From: Mytilus galloprovincialis
Taxonomy: Eukaryota > Mollusca > Bivalvia > Mytilida > Mytilidae
DNA length: 64,000 bases
Direction of reading: 5' to 3'
Assembly: GCF_965363235.1 (NCBI RefSeq)
Contig: NC_134851.1
Coordinates: forward strand, 34,686,321-34,750,320
Below are positions 11,346-23,600 of the stretch, piece after piece (position 1 is the first letter of the stretch; every line of letters begins with the position of its first letter). Under the pieces are notes generated by a model. It saw only the letters and a program-made list of their open reading frames with translations. It was not told the DNA's origin and searched no databases. The position numbers were made by a program, and so were the translations under genes.

Positions 11346-11439
11346 ATACAAAAAGTTAACACTATATCTCTAAGCACAAAACTATTGGAATATATTCTTT
11401 GATTCTGACTAGGCCACCGACAGGTGAATTATTTTTTCA

Positions 11440-11527
11440 GTCTAGGTGACCGAGTGGTCTACAGGAATTGACACAGTGCAGACGATGCTGTCTCGATATC
11501 CCAATATCATGCGTTCGAATTTGTCTT
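11440..11527 (+). repeat. tRNA-like SINE head with A and B box
   Basis: TGACCGAGTGGTCTACAGG matches the D-arm and A-box region of Leu/Ser-type tRNAs. GCGTTCGAATTTG, about 60 bases later, matches a B box (GGTTCGANTCC). The rest cannot fold as a proper cloverleaf, so I read this as the decayed tRNA-derived promoter of a SINE and not a working tRNA gene. The SINE body downstream is not delimited. Confidence 0.55.
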
Positions 11528-11699
11528 CTATTTTTATATAATTTACCGTCCAAATCAATATCTTCATACTCAATGTACAAAGCCGAAGCAAAAAAGGGCT
11601 GTGGAAAGGGAGATGGAAGAAACTGTACAATTTGGGTTATGAATTCTAAAGAATATGAGTATGTCCATTCATAAACAACATAGTATATTGTTCTTTAGA

Positions 11700-12359
11700 A
11701 ATGAACTGCAGGATTAATTTTCTGGGATGAATTAATGTTATTGATATCCAAATATTTTTTTTAAGGTAGTCGCGGGTATAAATTTTTTTTTTCAAATAAG
11801 GATTTCGCTATTGTTTTGTATAAATAAACTTATTCCTATACTTAATAGAAAAATAAAATAAAAATATGGGGTCACCGTTCATTTCAGCTCACAATCTGCC
11901 TTCGAAAAAAAGCATGCATTTTTGTTAATTTACTTTTTTCCGTTGAACTTATAGGAAAAAACGGTAATATCGAAATAAAAAAGTACTTAATTACAGAAAT
12001 CGCTGAAATTTTACAATGGTTAAGTTTAAGTACAGCTTATTTGAAAATAATAATAAAAAAGATATAGGTCACCGGTGAGTTAAAAAAGATATTTCAATTT
12101 TAATGCAAAAAATGGCATTTTATCACCAAAGGGAGTTAAATTGAAGTTTTTTCAATGATATAAACATTATAAAAGTCATCTGGGGCCAAAACGAATTGAT
12201 GTTTTTGGTTGATTTTTGTACCAAATCATAAATTAACAACTAATAGACGTGTAATAAATAAAATTTGTAATGAAAAAAAAATCAAATTTTTGCTGATTTT
12301 GTTTTTACCCTCGAGCCCCTTTTATAGTACCTCATGTTGGCAATGATTAGAATTTAAAT
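11700..12359. other. Intergenic stretch, no feature recognised
   Basis: AT-rich sequence with long A/T runs. Nothing coding or repetitive could be supported within the window. Confidence 0.3.
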
Positions 12360-13800
12360 AAAAAGATTATATGTATCATAAACGTTCATGACGGGGTATT
12401 GAATTTGAATGATGGTTACAGGTGAACTATTTATTACTTTGACAAATGAAATACAATCAGCAGAGTATTGACTTACTTACATTATGCTATCATTAAATGT
12501 AGTTAAATATCCTATAATTATCAAGGTATACCAAAAAAGGTCATATTACTTTATAAAAAAAGAAATTGTACTTTTAATAAGGCAGCTGTTATTTGTAAGC
12601 GTGACATTTGAAACGTTAGTGAATTTTTCTATCATAATTGTTTGGACTTTTTTTACTCTCAAGATTTGCACAGGTCTTGCTTGTCACTTTAGTATATTAA
12701 TCATGTATAAATGAGTTAAACTGATAATTCTATACAGTTTAGTGTATAGATTGATGAAAAACAATAAAGTGCAATCATACACAGCATTTTATAGTTCTAT
12801 AGAATATGCAGTTTGTTCAAAAGAGTTATAGTGATTTATTTTTCTACTTTGTATATTTACCCGTGTCGTCTTTACTTTTTATTATTCCATTAACAACTAA
12901 GCATCAACATCTAAAAACACTAAACTTATCTTTTTTTTTTCTTTTATTCAAACATGGCTACCTGTGATCACAACAATGTATTGATGTGTGTCGTCTTGTC
13001 TATGCTATAATGAGGTTTAGTTTTGTTCATTCCAGTTTAGTATATGGATGTATAATAGGTTGGACACAAATATAAGTTAAGAAGGATTTTTACTTAGATA
13101 AAATTTTGCGTGGAAAATTCGAAATTGATGTCTCTTATATTTTCAACTTATATCTGACACATGTACCGTATGTCTACAGAACAAAGGATGGAGGACAGAC
13201 TTAATAATAAAAACTTAGAAATGTATTAGGTTACATTGCTTTATTGCTACGTCACTATATTTCGATATATGTAATACAATTAAATATATTCGAAAACCCT
13301 TTTATTCTAAATTAATTCAAAAAAACAATATTGCATATACGTTGTCAGTTTGCTTTTTTGTAATCACTGAATTAGGAAAACGTAAGATTAAAACTTCAGT
13401 TTCCCACAGGAATTCCTATATTTAGGATCAGTATAGATATTGACCCATAACTATTTGTTTAGGAAGAAAACATAAATACCTTTGGTTTGGATCAAAATTA
13501 CGTCCTCTATTGAGACATGCATTTACAAGCTCCTAATATTAAGTATCAAGTATTAAGTTCACTACTGACATAATACCTGACTTTTTGATTCATCGAATTT
13601 TGCGAACTTAGTTTAAACAACTGAAGAAAATCCGTAAAAAAAAATTAAAATGTAAATGTGTAAAATAAAAATGATTTAATACGCCTATTCAATAAGGATA
13701 TGGCATTCATTCTTGAATCATTTTTGTCTCAAATTACTGTGACATTTCTTTTACGGTTAAGTATATTAATGACAGTTGTACGGGTAAGCGTTTATTACAC
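12360..13800 (+). repeat. Duplicated unit, copy C
   Basis: Its first half matches copies A and B (CATTAAATGTAGTTAAATATCC, CACAGGTCTTGCTTGTCAC, TGTATAAATGAGTTAAACTG, GAATATGCAGTTTG). It then has ATGGCTACCTGTGATCACAAC at 12954, with a TAA after 18 codons. Its second half (13185-13560 and 13675-13800) matches 7500-7860 and 11225-11345. It is the most contiguous copy. Confidence 0.55.
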
Positions 13801-13950
13801 ACAAGTTACCACGTGCGCTATCTGACTAAACATTGAACCATTGAACTATATTATCTGATTTTGGCATTCCCATATTCTCATCTGGTATAATATGATTCCA
13901 ATAATAATAATGAAACATTGTTTGCTGAAATGTAATATTCGTGACATTAA

Positions 13951-14364
13951 TCATATGGTAATAATACTAACCAAGAATCTCGGATAATTCAGCAACAAAA
14001 CCAAAAGTTCTTTTAAATTATTAATAATTTGTACGACGTAATTAGGTAATGTAACCGTTGAAACATGTGATATACAGATAAAAGCAATTTTACTACAGTT
14101 TGACCAACATGTAGAAAGGACAAATACATGTATGAACCTGCACTGGTCTTTGCAGTCGTTTACGTCAAGGGCAATATTCTTATTATTTACAGAAATACTA
14201 TACGATATATATAGCTTCACCAAGCGTGCATTGATCCAGGTAAAGTTAGATGTAGAAAAGAAACTTTTGCAGCTCATTGTACATGAATTTAGCTGCCTTG
14301 TAAAGAATTCAAAATTTTGATAACTTTCAAAATTATTTACAAAGTTGGTGTTTGAATTTTGCAA
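13951..14364 (-). other. Open frame without recognised function
   Basis: A 137-codon minus-strand frame includes DVNDCKDQC, which recalls the start of a calcium-binding EGF module. The remaining cysteines do not follow EGF spacing, and no splice sites bracket it convincingly. The plus strand is also open over much of the same stretch. At best it is a decayed EGF exon. Confidence 0.15.
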
Positions 14365-14439
14365 TGTCCGTTGGCCAATATTACATGATAAAAAGGACGA
14401 TGCTGTGTTCTTAAGTATTCTTTATCTTTCCTGTATCTT

Positions 14440-15105
14440 TTCACTTCTTTTTCATTAAGACATTTAGGTTCAAAAGTGTGAAGCTGGTGGATCCAAAAGT
14501 TTTCTCTTCTCCTTCTCGCAGAGGTGTCCCACTCGGTGTTTACTTCTATGATTTGGAAATAAACATTATCAAAAGTCTAGTATTTTGCTTTTTTTTCGGT
14601 TGACCATATTCTCTTGATACGCAATGCCTGGCTAAATGGGATACAATGGGAGCAGTGTTTAGGGTGGTGACTTTTAGGAGAAAGAATTTGATGTTTGTCC
14701 GGTTTTTTTTCGGATGAAGGTCCGTTATAATGATTCCTTCCTAGATGTAACTCGTAATATCAATGAAGTTTATTTTCTCATTAAATAATTCGTGTGTAAA
14801 TTTAATTGAATGATGGACAGAGTTACAGTGCTAAAAAAAATCATTCAGATGGTGTTGTCGTCTTGTCAACGAAACCATGATTATGTTCTCCTTCTCGCCG
14901 TGATGTCACATTTGGTGTTGACTTCTTTGATTTGGAAAGTGACAGTATCAAAAGCATGTTTATTGTAGTGAGGATGTCTTGTGAGAGGACAGTTTTTGTT
15001 GGTTTTGTACCATGAACGATGGTTATCAAGCCGAATATTAAATTCATCCCTTGTTTCTCCCAAATACTGAATGTCACATTAAAGTGTAACATGTTAATAC
15101 ACTTC
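14440..15105 (-). pseudogene. Penelope-like element remnant (GIY-YIG endonuclease region)
   Basis: On the minus strand, 15080-14880 reads C-D-I-Q-Y-L-G-E-T followed by RLDNHRS and, later, HAFDTVTFQIKEVN. This is the pattern of the GIY-YIG domain that follows reverse transcriptase in Penelope-like retroelements. A one-base frameshift lies just before the CDIQYLGET part. A second, separate piece at 14580-14450 reads FQIIEVNTEWD then RRRRENFWIHQLHT, the C-terminal end of the same domain from another copy. The N-terminal reverse transcriptase is absent, so this is a broken, partly duplicated fragment. The assignment rests on remembered family motifs. Confidence 0.55.
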
Positions 15106-15360
15106 TGAAACTATAAGCATATTTATGGGCCAACAAAAAAACGCCTCTTGGCCAGTGCTCCTTACCAGCCATTATCACGGTTTCGTTTCATTGCAATATT
15201 GATTTAAAATGGACAAATCTATGGAGAAAATAAACTTCCTTGATACTACGAGTAACATCCAGAACGGCACAATTATAACGGACTTTCATACGAAAAAAAC
15301 GGACAAACAGCAATTTCTTTCTCCTAAAAGTTGACATACTAACTCCTTCTCCCGCAGTAT
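14640..15360. repeat. Inverted repeat inside the Penelope-like remnant
   Basis: 14660-14790 on the plus strand (ACTTTTAGGAGAAAGAA, TTTGTCCG, AGGTCCGTTATAAT, GTTTATTTTCTC) matches 15345-15220 on the minus strand. The two arms are about 420 bp apart and enclose the GIY-YIG piece, so one element copy was probably inserted or rearranged in inverse orientation next to another. Confidence 0.55.
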
Positions 15361-15659
15361 CCCGTTCAGCCAAACATTGCGAATCAAGAGAATATGCTCA
15401 AACGAAAATAAGCAAAATGCTAGACCTGGACAACCACGTAATCATCTAGTTGTTCGAGGATATAATAACAACATCGTCAATACAGATTTCGAAAGAGCTA
15501 CAACTGAAGTCGCCATGAACGTCTGGAGTACAAGGATACAAATAAATGAGTCAACTGAACACATAGTGTTCTCACTTACCATCCAGACTTTTAAAATGTG
15601 TCTCCCATTGTTCGAAAGCATTGGAAAATTGTAGAAAATGACTCCATTTTAATTTATAT

Positions 15660-15790
15660 TTTTGCATTATACAAGTTATAACATGTACAATATTTGTGTA
15701 CATGTTATAACCTGTACAAAATCGGAACTTGTACACGACATATATATATGTTGTGTACATGTTGTTATTTTGTACAAATTATTACTTGAT
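15660..15790. repeat. Cluster of TGTACATGTTATAAC palindromes
   Basis: GTTATAACATGTACA and TGTACATGTTATAAC face each other over a 7-base spacer at about 15675-15712. Just after, TTGTACACGACATATA and TATATGTTGTGTACA form a second inverted pair. Overlapping short frames on both strands (MYTTYIYVVY) arise from this symmetry and are not genes. Confidence 0.6.
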
Positions 15791-15799
15791 TATGTCTGA

Positions 15800-17300
15800 C
15801 GTATGTGCAGGATTTGGTCCTGGTGTATATGATGAGTTTATTTATTGTACTATGAGATACTCAATGTTGGTTAAAACTTTTACAGGTGCAAATAGAATGT
15901 TTAGTTCAACTTTTCATTTCAGAACAATTTCACATGAAATTTAGTTCAGAAAGTGCTTGTGTTTTCTTTTTTTTCTTATCTATTTTTGTTTGCATAAAAT
16001 ATACTTTTTGATGAATGACGACTATGAACATGAACATGTACATGTACATATTTAATACATATAAAATGTATATATTGGGAAAATGATTCATGTGATATGT
16101 TTGTAAAAGATTTGATCTCAACATTTTATACGAATCTATGTGAAATAATACTTTTGAATTTTTTGTTCACACTTGCAAGTTTGTCATAATTATTTACTCA
16201 TTTTATAATTTTTATCACATTCATGTATATAGGGTAGTTTACAGGACTAATAATGGCATAAAATTTAGTTAGACTTTTTATTTCTGATACTGTGGATTCA
16301 TTAATCATAGTTATTTTTGTGGGTACCAGTTTTTGTAGATAAGATTGGTGTAAATTTGATTTGTTGGTTTTGCTTAAGTTGTGGTACCAAACTATAGAAA
16401 ATTTGTACTTTACTGTGCTTCTCCTTTAACAGTAGCAGATTAACTATTGATTTATGAAAAATACCACATTACAACTACACACTAATTTGCTGTTGGAAAA
16501 CAGAGCTATAAATTATAGACTTCTAAAACAATGTTTTGAACTATTTACTTAATATTTTTATGATAGAAGTTTTCATGTGAAAGTTAGACCTACTAAATTA
16601 GTGACTCATATTACAGTAAGTCATTATTTTGTTTTAAAATTATGATAAGGACATCAACTAACTAGAGCTGGATGGTAAGCATATTTTTTTTATTTCACAG
16701 CACTCACTTCATACTGACAACCTTTCACCTGAGCAATTTGTTAAAAGGTTTTACCAGTTGATCAGTTTATTGGAGAAGATTCAATTTGGTAAACTGTTTT
16801 ATCCATTGCTATTTTGATCCCACAAAGGTCCTGGATAAGCACAGTAAAAAAAAACATTTCAAATCATGGTTCACCTTTACCCACAAAATCCACAAATATT
16901 TATATGTAGTATCCCACAAATAGTAATGAATCCAAAGAAACATGTCATAGTGATTTTACAAGAAATTTAATGTAGATTTCATGTTTTGATAGTTGAGAGG
17001 CTAAGAATAGGTAAAATATGAATGATTACTCTTTGTTGAAAATTGATTATAATTTTTATAAGTGGTAAATCACAGCATTTTCATAACAACTTGCATTATA
17101 TTGACAAAATTGGTCAGTAAATGTGGATTTTTACTTAGATACTTGTGAACTGGCAATTAAAAAGTATTTTGGTAAATGTTGGTTTTTACTTAAATATTTT
17201 TTAGGTTTTTTAATAAATGTTGGTATTTGCACCATACATTGCATCTCAAATCCTTATAATAATTATTATAAAAAGATAAGGAAGATTAAAATATGCATTG
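15800..17300. other. Intergenic stretch downstream of pitrm1
   Basis: No coding exon or repeat family recognised. Two short near-repeats of TTTTTACTTA.ATA and GGTAAATGTTGG occur near 17125-17215. Confidence 0.35.
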
Positions 17301-17308
17301 GATCAATG

Positions 17309-17314
17309 TTTATT
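17309..17314 (-). terminator. pitrm1: Candidate polyadenylation signal of pitrm1
   Basis: TTTATT on the plus strand is AATAAA on the gene strand, about 226 bases beyond the stop codon. It is the nearest canonical hexamer I noticed and would give a short 3' UTR. The cleavage site is not determined. Confidence 0.4.
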
Positions 17315-17539
17315 AAAGATTCAAAGAGCATTTAGTACAATCACAGATAGTTACAACAAATCTCCATAAATGTCTTATACATTGTTTTTTTGTACTGCAA
17401 TATTTTCATCATATACCATCTTTGGTCTTGCTTCACTGTTTTTAAATGCATTTCCATACATTGTGTTTGTGTAGCTCTACATCTATATATGAATTTCATG
17501 TCTATGAATGTTGATTTTGACACCAGGACTTGACGAAAA

Positions 17540-17636
17540 TCATCCTTTGATAACTTTCCATGTATCGTCTGTCTTTACTGTCGAGTTTTCAGGTCCGATA
17601 AATGACACAGCAGCTGGTCTGTCTCCTGTCAGGTAC
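17540..17636 (-). CDS. pitrm1: pitrm1 exon 27 (C-terminus and stop)
   Basis: After the acceptor TTTGTAG the exon completes a lysine codon and encodes [18 protein letters not shown], then ends VIKG and TGA. The YL..G...A...LGPEN pattern is the C-terminal signature of PITRM1. The exon lies 2.85 kb below exon 26, across an intron holding a 1-kb repeat, so an open-frame scan of the locus would miss it. Confidence 0.88.
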
Positions 17637-20600
17637 CTACAAATGTATAATCATAGAATAAAAGTAAGCAAGAATGTGTCTAAAGTACACAGATGTCCCA
17701 CTCACACTATCATTTTCGATGTTCAGTGGACTGTGAAATTTGAGTAAAACTATATTTTGGCATTAAAATACTGTGGATTTATTATTATTCCTGGAATACA
17801 AATTTTCATGGTTTTCGTAGGTACAGGTGAACCACGAATTTAAATGTTCAAGTAATCACAAATTTGTTATTGGGCTGTGTACAGACTTAGACAAAACCCC
17901 AAAATAAAATACTCACGAAAATGCGAGATTTCCTCAATCCATGAAAAAAAATTAAACCACAGTGAGAAAGATCATATCATAAAACATGTGTACTAAGTTT
18001 CAAGTTGATTGGACTTCAACTTCATCAAAAATACCTTGACCAAAGTCTTTAGTCTTGTATTATTTTAGTCTTGTATTATTTTAGTCTTGTATTATTTTTA
18101 ATTTTAGTTTCTTGTGTACAATTTGGAGTTTAGTATGTCGTTCATTATCACTAAACTAGTATACATATTTGTTTAGGGGCCAGTTGAAGGATGCCTCCAG
18201 GTGTGGGAATTTCTCGCTGCATTGAAGACCTATTGGTGACCTTCTGCAATTGTCTGTTCTATGGTCAGGTTGTTGTCTCTTTGACATATTCCCCACTTCC
18301 ATTCTCAATTTTATTTAACCTGAATCAACAGATGGACAAACAAACAAAAGGACGGAAAAACATGATGCCCCTATCTTGTCATACATAGTGTAAAGCTTAA
18401 TTCCTATTTAGTATCATATATAGAAGTCCAAAAAAAAATCAAATAACCTGATCATCATAATTCAAATTAAGTTTCATAACTCTAGAACAACAAATATGAA
18501 TATTTAAAAAATATGAAAAAAAAGGTTGTTTTATGGTTTATAGGATTTGATGATAAAATACAGACCTTGTGTTGAGTGTACATAAATATAAATGAGATTT
18601 GTTTAGGATATTACTTTTACCAATCAAAGCAAGGGGATACAAGTTTAATATGTGACATGTGAAAAATTGACTCAATCTCATGTCTTTAAGGCATTGATCT
18701 CAATACAATAATTTTTTTGAAATTAATGTAAACAAATTGGAAATTGAGCTGATTTCATATAATAAAACATTGTATAACCAGATGCTCCACAGGGCGCAGC
18801 TTTATACGACCGCAGAGGTCAAACCCTGAACAGTTGGGGCAAGTATGGACACAACTTTCAAGCTTGATACTGCTCTGAATTTGGATTGTGATAACATTTT
18901 TGACATTATGTAGGTTTCTGACATAAAACAAATGTCAAGATCGTACAAATCTATTATGCAATACTGTGCAATTATTTCTCCTTCAAACTTTTCAAAAATT
19001 AAAAATTTGAGAAATTTTGAAGAAAAAAAAATGTATCCCTTAAAAAAATTGCAAACCTGAAACTTTTTGAATCCCCCCTTGGAGTAATTATCCCCAAACT
19101 CGATCCCAGCCTTCCCATTGTAGTATATGGAACCTTGCAGTACAATTTCAGAGAGATCCATACACTAAACACAAGTTACTGTCTGGAAACTAGAAAAATG
19201 TTTGTTTTTAGCCCTTTTTTGGCCCCTAATTCCTGTGTTAACCCCCTAACTCAATCCCAGTCTTTCTTTTTGGGTTTTGGAACTTACTGATACAATGTCA
19301 GATAAATCCATATACTTACACACAAGTTATTGTCAAGAAACTAGAAAAATGCTTGTTTTTTGTCCCTTTTGGTCCTTTATTCCTAAACTATTGGCCCCAT
19401 AACCCCCAAAATGAATTCAAACCTTCTACTGGTGGTATTAAACATTGTGGTACAATTTCAGAGCAATTGAAATACTTATACATGCATTATTATCCTGAAA
19501 GGAGAAACATGCTTGTTTTCGGTCCCTAATTCCCCAACGGTTGGGACCATCATCCGCAAAATCAATTACAACCTTCCTTTCGTGGTATTGAACCTTCTTA
19601 TTAAATTTCAAAGAGATCCATACACGTAAACTAAAGTTATTGTCCGTACACCAAATGTGTCTTCAGACAACACAGATGATGACAAAGACATCATACTATT
19701 ATACAATTCCAAATCTTTTTTGCAGTCCTATTAAAATCTCTGTAATGGAAAATTCTAGCACACATGAGTTGCAATAAGACATGTGTCGGATAGAAATTAA
19801 TCTAAACAAGTGCATGACCATCTATGTACATGTAAAATACTTTAATTGAGTTAGGAACATTGGTATAGGAAATACAAGATGATTTTTTTGTCTGTTTTGT
19901 TTCTAGCTCTTGTGACAACTCTCTTTACAAACAGTTACAAACTTTATGTAGAGATTTTTAAACCCAAAATAGGATAACAGATATATTGCGATCCCTTTGC
20001 ATAGGTCCATTTCTATCTAACGGAGTACACATGATCACATTAACCTTTTCTGATACTATCTGATCTGATAAAGAAATGTTCATGGCTGATGAGTATTTTT
20101 GATCAAAAGATATGTGTGAGAATTGTAACAAAATGTTTGTTGTCTCTGTTAAATATATTCCTAACTTGCAATAGGCTATGTTAGACTCTACTATAGTCCA
20201 AAGTTGACAACAAAATACCAAAAAAAAACACAAGGTGAGAAGATATGGTTTGACCGGCAATGAGAAAATTATCCGCCTGATTTCAAATGACATAGAAGAG
20301 AGAATTATAGGTCATAGCACATCCTTTAACAATAAGAAAAACATAGTAAACCATAACAATGCAAAAAAACGCCCTGACAAGAAAAATGTTAAATATTTTG
20401 TTTTTTTGTGGTTTTCTAGCTTGTGTTGATAAATATCTGTCCATCTGTGTTTTATACCCAAATATTCTTCATTCACATCATTACTTACTTTTTTGTTACA
20501 TTTATAATATCCTGTTTTGATACTTGGAATAATCTGTCTCTCATAGTCTGTCTCATCTCATCAGTAATTCCTGACAAAAACAATGTCATACCAGCTGATC

Positions 20601-23600
20601 CTGGAGTAATAGGCTTGTCAGTCTGAAATAAAATTAAAGATTTATGATGGTACATAATACAACAGGGAGATAACTCTGTTAAAATCAGCTGGAAATTTTA
20701 ATCACATTGTATTGTTAATGAAACATGAATCTTTTCAATGATCAAAATTAGTGTTTGTCAAACTGCTATATATCCAGTGAAACTAATTTTTTTTTTATTT
20801 TAATATTTTGATTAAAGAGTCAAGTTAGTATGCTGTCAAAATTTTATGAAAATTAAACAAGCCAAATTAACTTAAGTCTAGGTGTTTGGTACGACCTTAA
20901 TTTGACCAAATGGATTGTTTCTTGATTAAGGATTTGCTTTCAACAACCATGAATATGTCTCTCGTGAGCATTTTTTTTTTTTTTACTTTTATACAAAAAG
21001 AAGCTTAAAGGAATAAATGGTTTAATAATATACTGTGTTGGTTTTTTTTGCATGTCAAAATATTTTTAAAGAAGAATAAATATTAGAAAGTATATAAATA
21101 CCTGTTGGAAAACTGATAACTTTGCTTCATCAACATCCTCTGGTACAAACTTGTCTTCTACCACCCACTTTACTGCCTCGTCAAACACTTGTAATGTTTT
21201 ACTGGAGTTGGGATCTCTTTAAAATATATAATAACCTGTCTATCAATGCTTTTTCTATTAATTTACTACTGCCATTATATTTATGTACATAATGTATTTT
21301 GGTGTCTATTAAATGCAATTTTTTGAATTATGAACAAACACTATGAAACTAGAGAAAACAAGCATTATTTGAGTATTGCCTGGCAATACATAGTCCCCTA
21401 TCGTTTAAAAATTCATTATACTTGAACAAAATGCTAACTTGTCGATCTATAACTTGTCATAGTGTAAACTTTATCATAAATATCAAGTCAATATCTTTAA
21501 CCATGACCAAAAAAAAAACCAGAAAATTCATTATTTGAGTGAATTTTCAAAGTCCAAGGACCATAACTGTGCACAAAATCATTAAAACGAACAAAAAAAT
21601 TTGAACTTGATTTGTCTCTTGGCATGATAAAACTATACATCAATCATCAAATCAATATCTTCAGCATCACAAAAAAAGTGTGGAAAATGTTTAATGATTT
21701 TTTTTAGTTCGAGGACCATAGCCCTGCACATAATTGTCATACTGGATCAAAATTAAACGTGGATAGTAACTTGTCATGATAAAACAATGCATCAAATATC
21801 AAATCAATATCTTCAAGCATGAAGAACAAAGTTTGTAAAACTGATTTACCAGACAGACAGATGGACAGAGTGCAAACCTTATGTCCCTTTTTACTTCGTT
21901 GGTAGGGGTCTAAAACGTTTCTATGTAAGTAACACTCACAGACATTGTTTAGCAACCTTATATAAAAGTCCTTACCTGTATGAATAGAAACTCAATCCTC
22001 CTAAAGCACAAACAGCACCACTACCATATGGTCCACCTTACTCTTTGGAACAGTCCCTTCCTACCTTCCCCCAATCAATATAATGGAATAGTCCTTACCT
22101 GTATGAGTAGAAACTAAATACGCCTGAACCACAAACAGCACATTACAATATGCCCCCCCCCCTTTTCTTTCTTTGGAATAGTCCCTTCCTACCTTCGCTC
22201 AATCAATATAATAGAATAGTCTTTACCTGTATGAGTAGAAACTAAATACTCCTGAACCACAAACAGCACCACTGCCATATGCTCCACCTTTCTCTCTGGA
22301 ATAGATAGATATTTCAATAATGTATTGTAAATTCGTAATTTTTTTAAGAATCTGTTATTATGATTGTTGAGCAACTTACATGAATGCAAGATTGATTGTT
22401 GGGATTTCTGGGAATTCTACATATCAATTATTCTATCAAAAGTTTAAATGTAAGTTTATAATTTTTTTGGAAACCTATCATGTCACAATTTTTTTTAATA
22501 ATAAAACATCCACAAATTTACAGTAAGCTTTTAATTTATGATTCTTGAAAACAATGTTAACATGATTGCGTATTCTGAATTCCAAAAAGCATTTCAGACT
22601 ATACCAAGATTATCAAGTAAAGTGGAGACCAAAGTTGACTACAGTTGAGTACAGTTAAATGGTCTTGCCCAATGCTGGAACAGTCTTGACTAAGTCTCAA
22701 CCTTTCTTGATCAGTCTAGACCTTTAAATTTAGTCAAGACTGATCTGAATAAGTCCATATAACTCAATTATATATTGATTTTACAAAATTCAAGGAAATT
22801 TGGTAGTGTGAGTCATTGCTGTCTAATTTAAGGATTTAATTAATAGGTAAATAAAAAACTAGAATTTTTAGTTATTTTTTAAATTCAGTACAGTCATCTT
22901 TAATTATTTCTTTAACTTTTTTAACATTTTTTTTTTGGATTTGCATAACACTGTACAGCTATCTCAATTATACATTGAGCTTAGGGCTATTCCAGAAAAA
23001 AATGTATGGGGGGGTTGGAAGGCACATTATATTAATAATACATGTGTGATGGGTATCAGAGCAACTTTTCACACTATAATGCACTATTATTCTCAAATAC
23101 AATTGTCTGGGTGGCGGGTGCTGACAAAAACTGCCTTCCAACACCCCCATACATTTTTTTCTGGAATAGCCCTTAGAGAATGCCAGGTTGTTTGGTAGTT
23201 TGATTTATTACTGTCAAATTTGAGGACTTAATTAAAAGGTAAAACAAGGCTAGAATTTTAAATTTCAGACTCTTTTCAGACAGCCACCTTTAATAATTTT
23301 TCAAAAGAAAAGTTGAAATCAAAGGCATTTACATTTAGTACAGTTAAGTACTGTCAAAATAAAGTCGAGTAATATCAAGTAAAATTCATGCTCATAAGAA
23401 TTGAAAATATGTTCCTTTCAGACTCAGAGCAGTTTGTTGTGTAAGGTCCAGAATTTCAATCTAATAAGCAAAATTTGATGAGGAATGCAGATAACTAATG
23501 TAATTTTTCATTGAAATGAATAAATTTATTACAGAACAACATTTTAACTTATAAATATTAATATTTTTACAAGCATAGATTACTTTTGCTTGCTTCTTAC

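Noticed and set aside
11440..11527. Functional tRNA gene
   Set aside because: A- and B-box words are present, but the acceptor and anticodon arms do not pair.
13951..14364. EGF-like start DVNDCKDQC on the minus strand
   Set aside because: Remaining cysteine spacing does not fit an EGF module, the frame has no convincing splice sites, and the opposite strand is open too.
15572..15944. Two frames on opposite strands both beginning MYTTYIYVVY
   Set aside because: Produced by the TGTACA palindromes; not coding.
18802..19161. 119-codon minus-strand frame
   Set aside because: Antisense translation of the monomeric repeat; a similar frame occurs at 23930-24184 in the other copy.
19958..20293. Minus-strand 111-codon frame between pitrm1 exons 26 and 27, first considered as the last exon
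   Set aside because: Its translation does not match the PITRM1 C-terminus. The true end (YL.G...FIGPEN) was found at 17540-17636 with a correct acceptor and phase.
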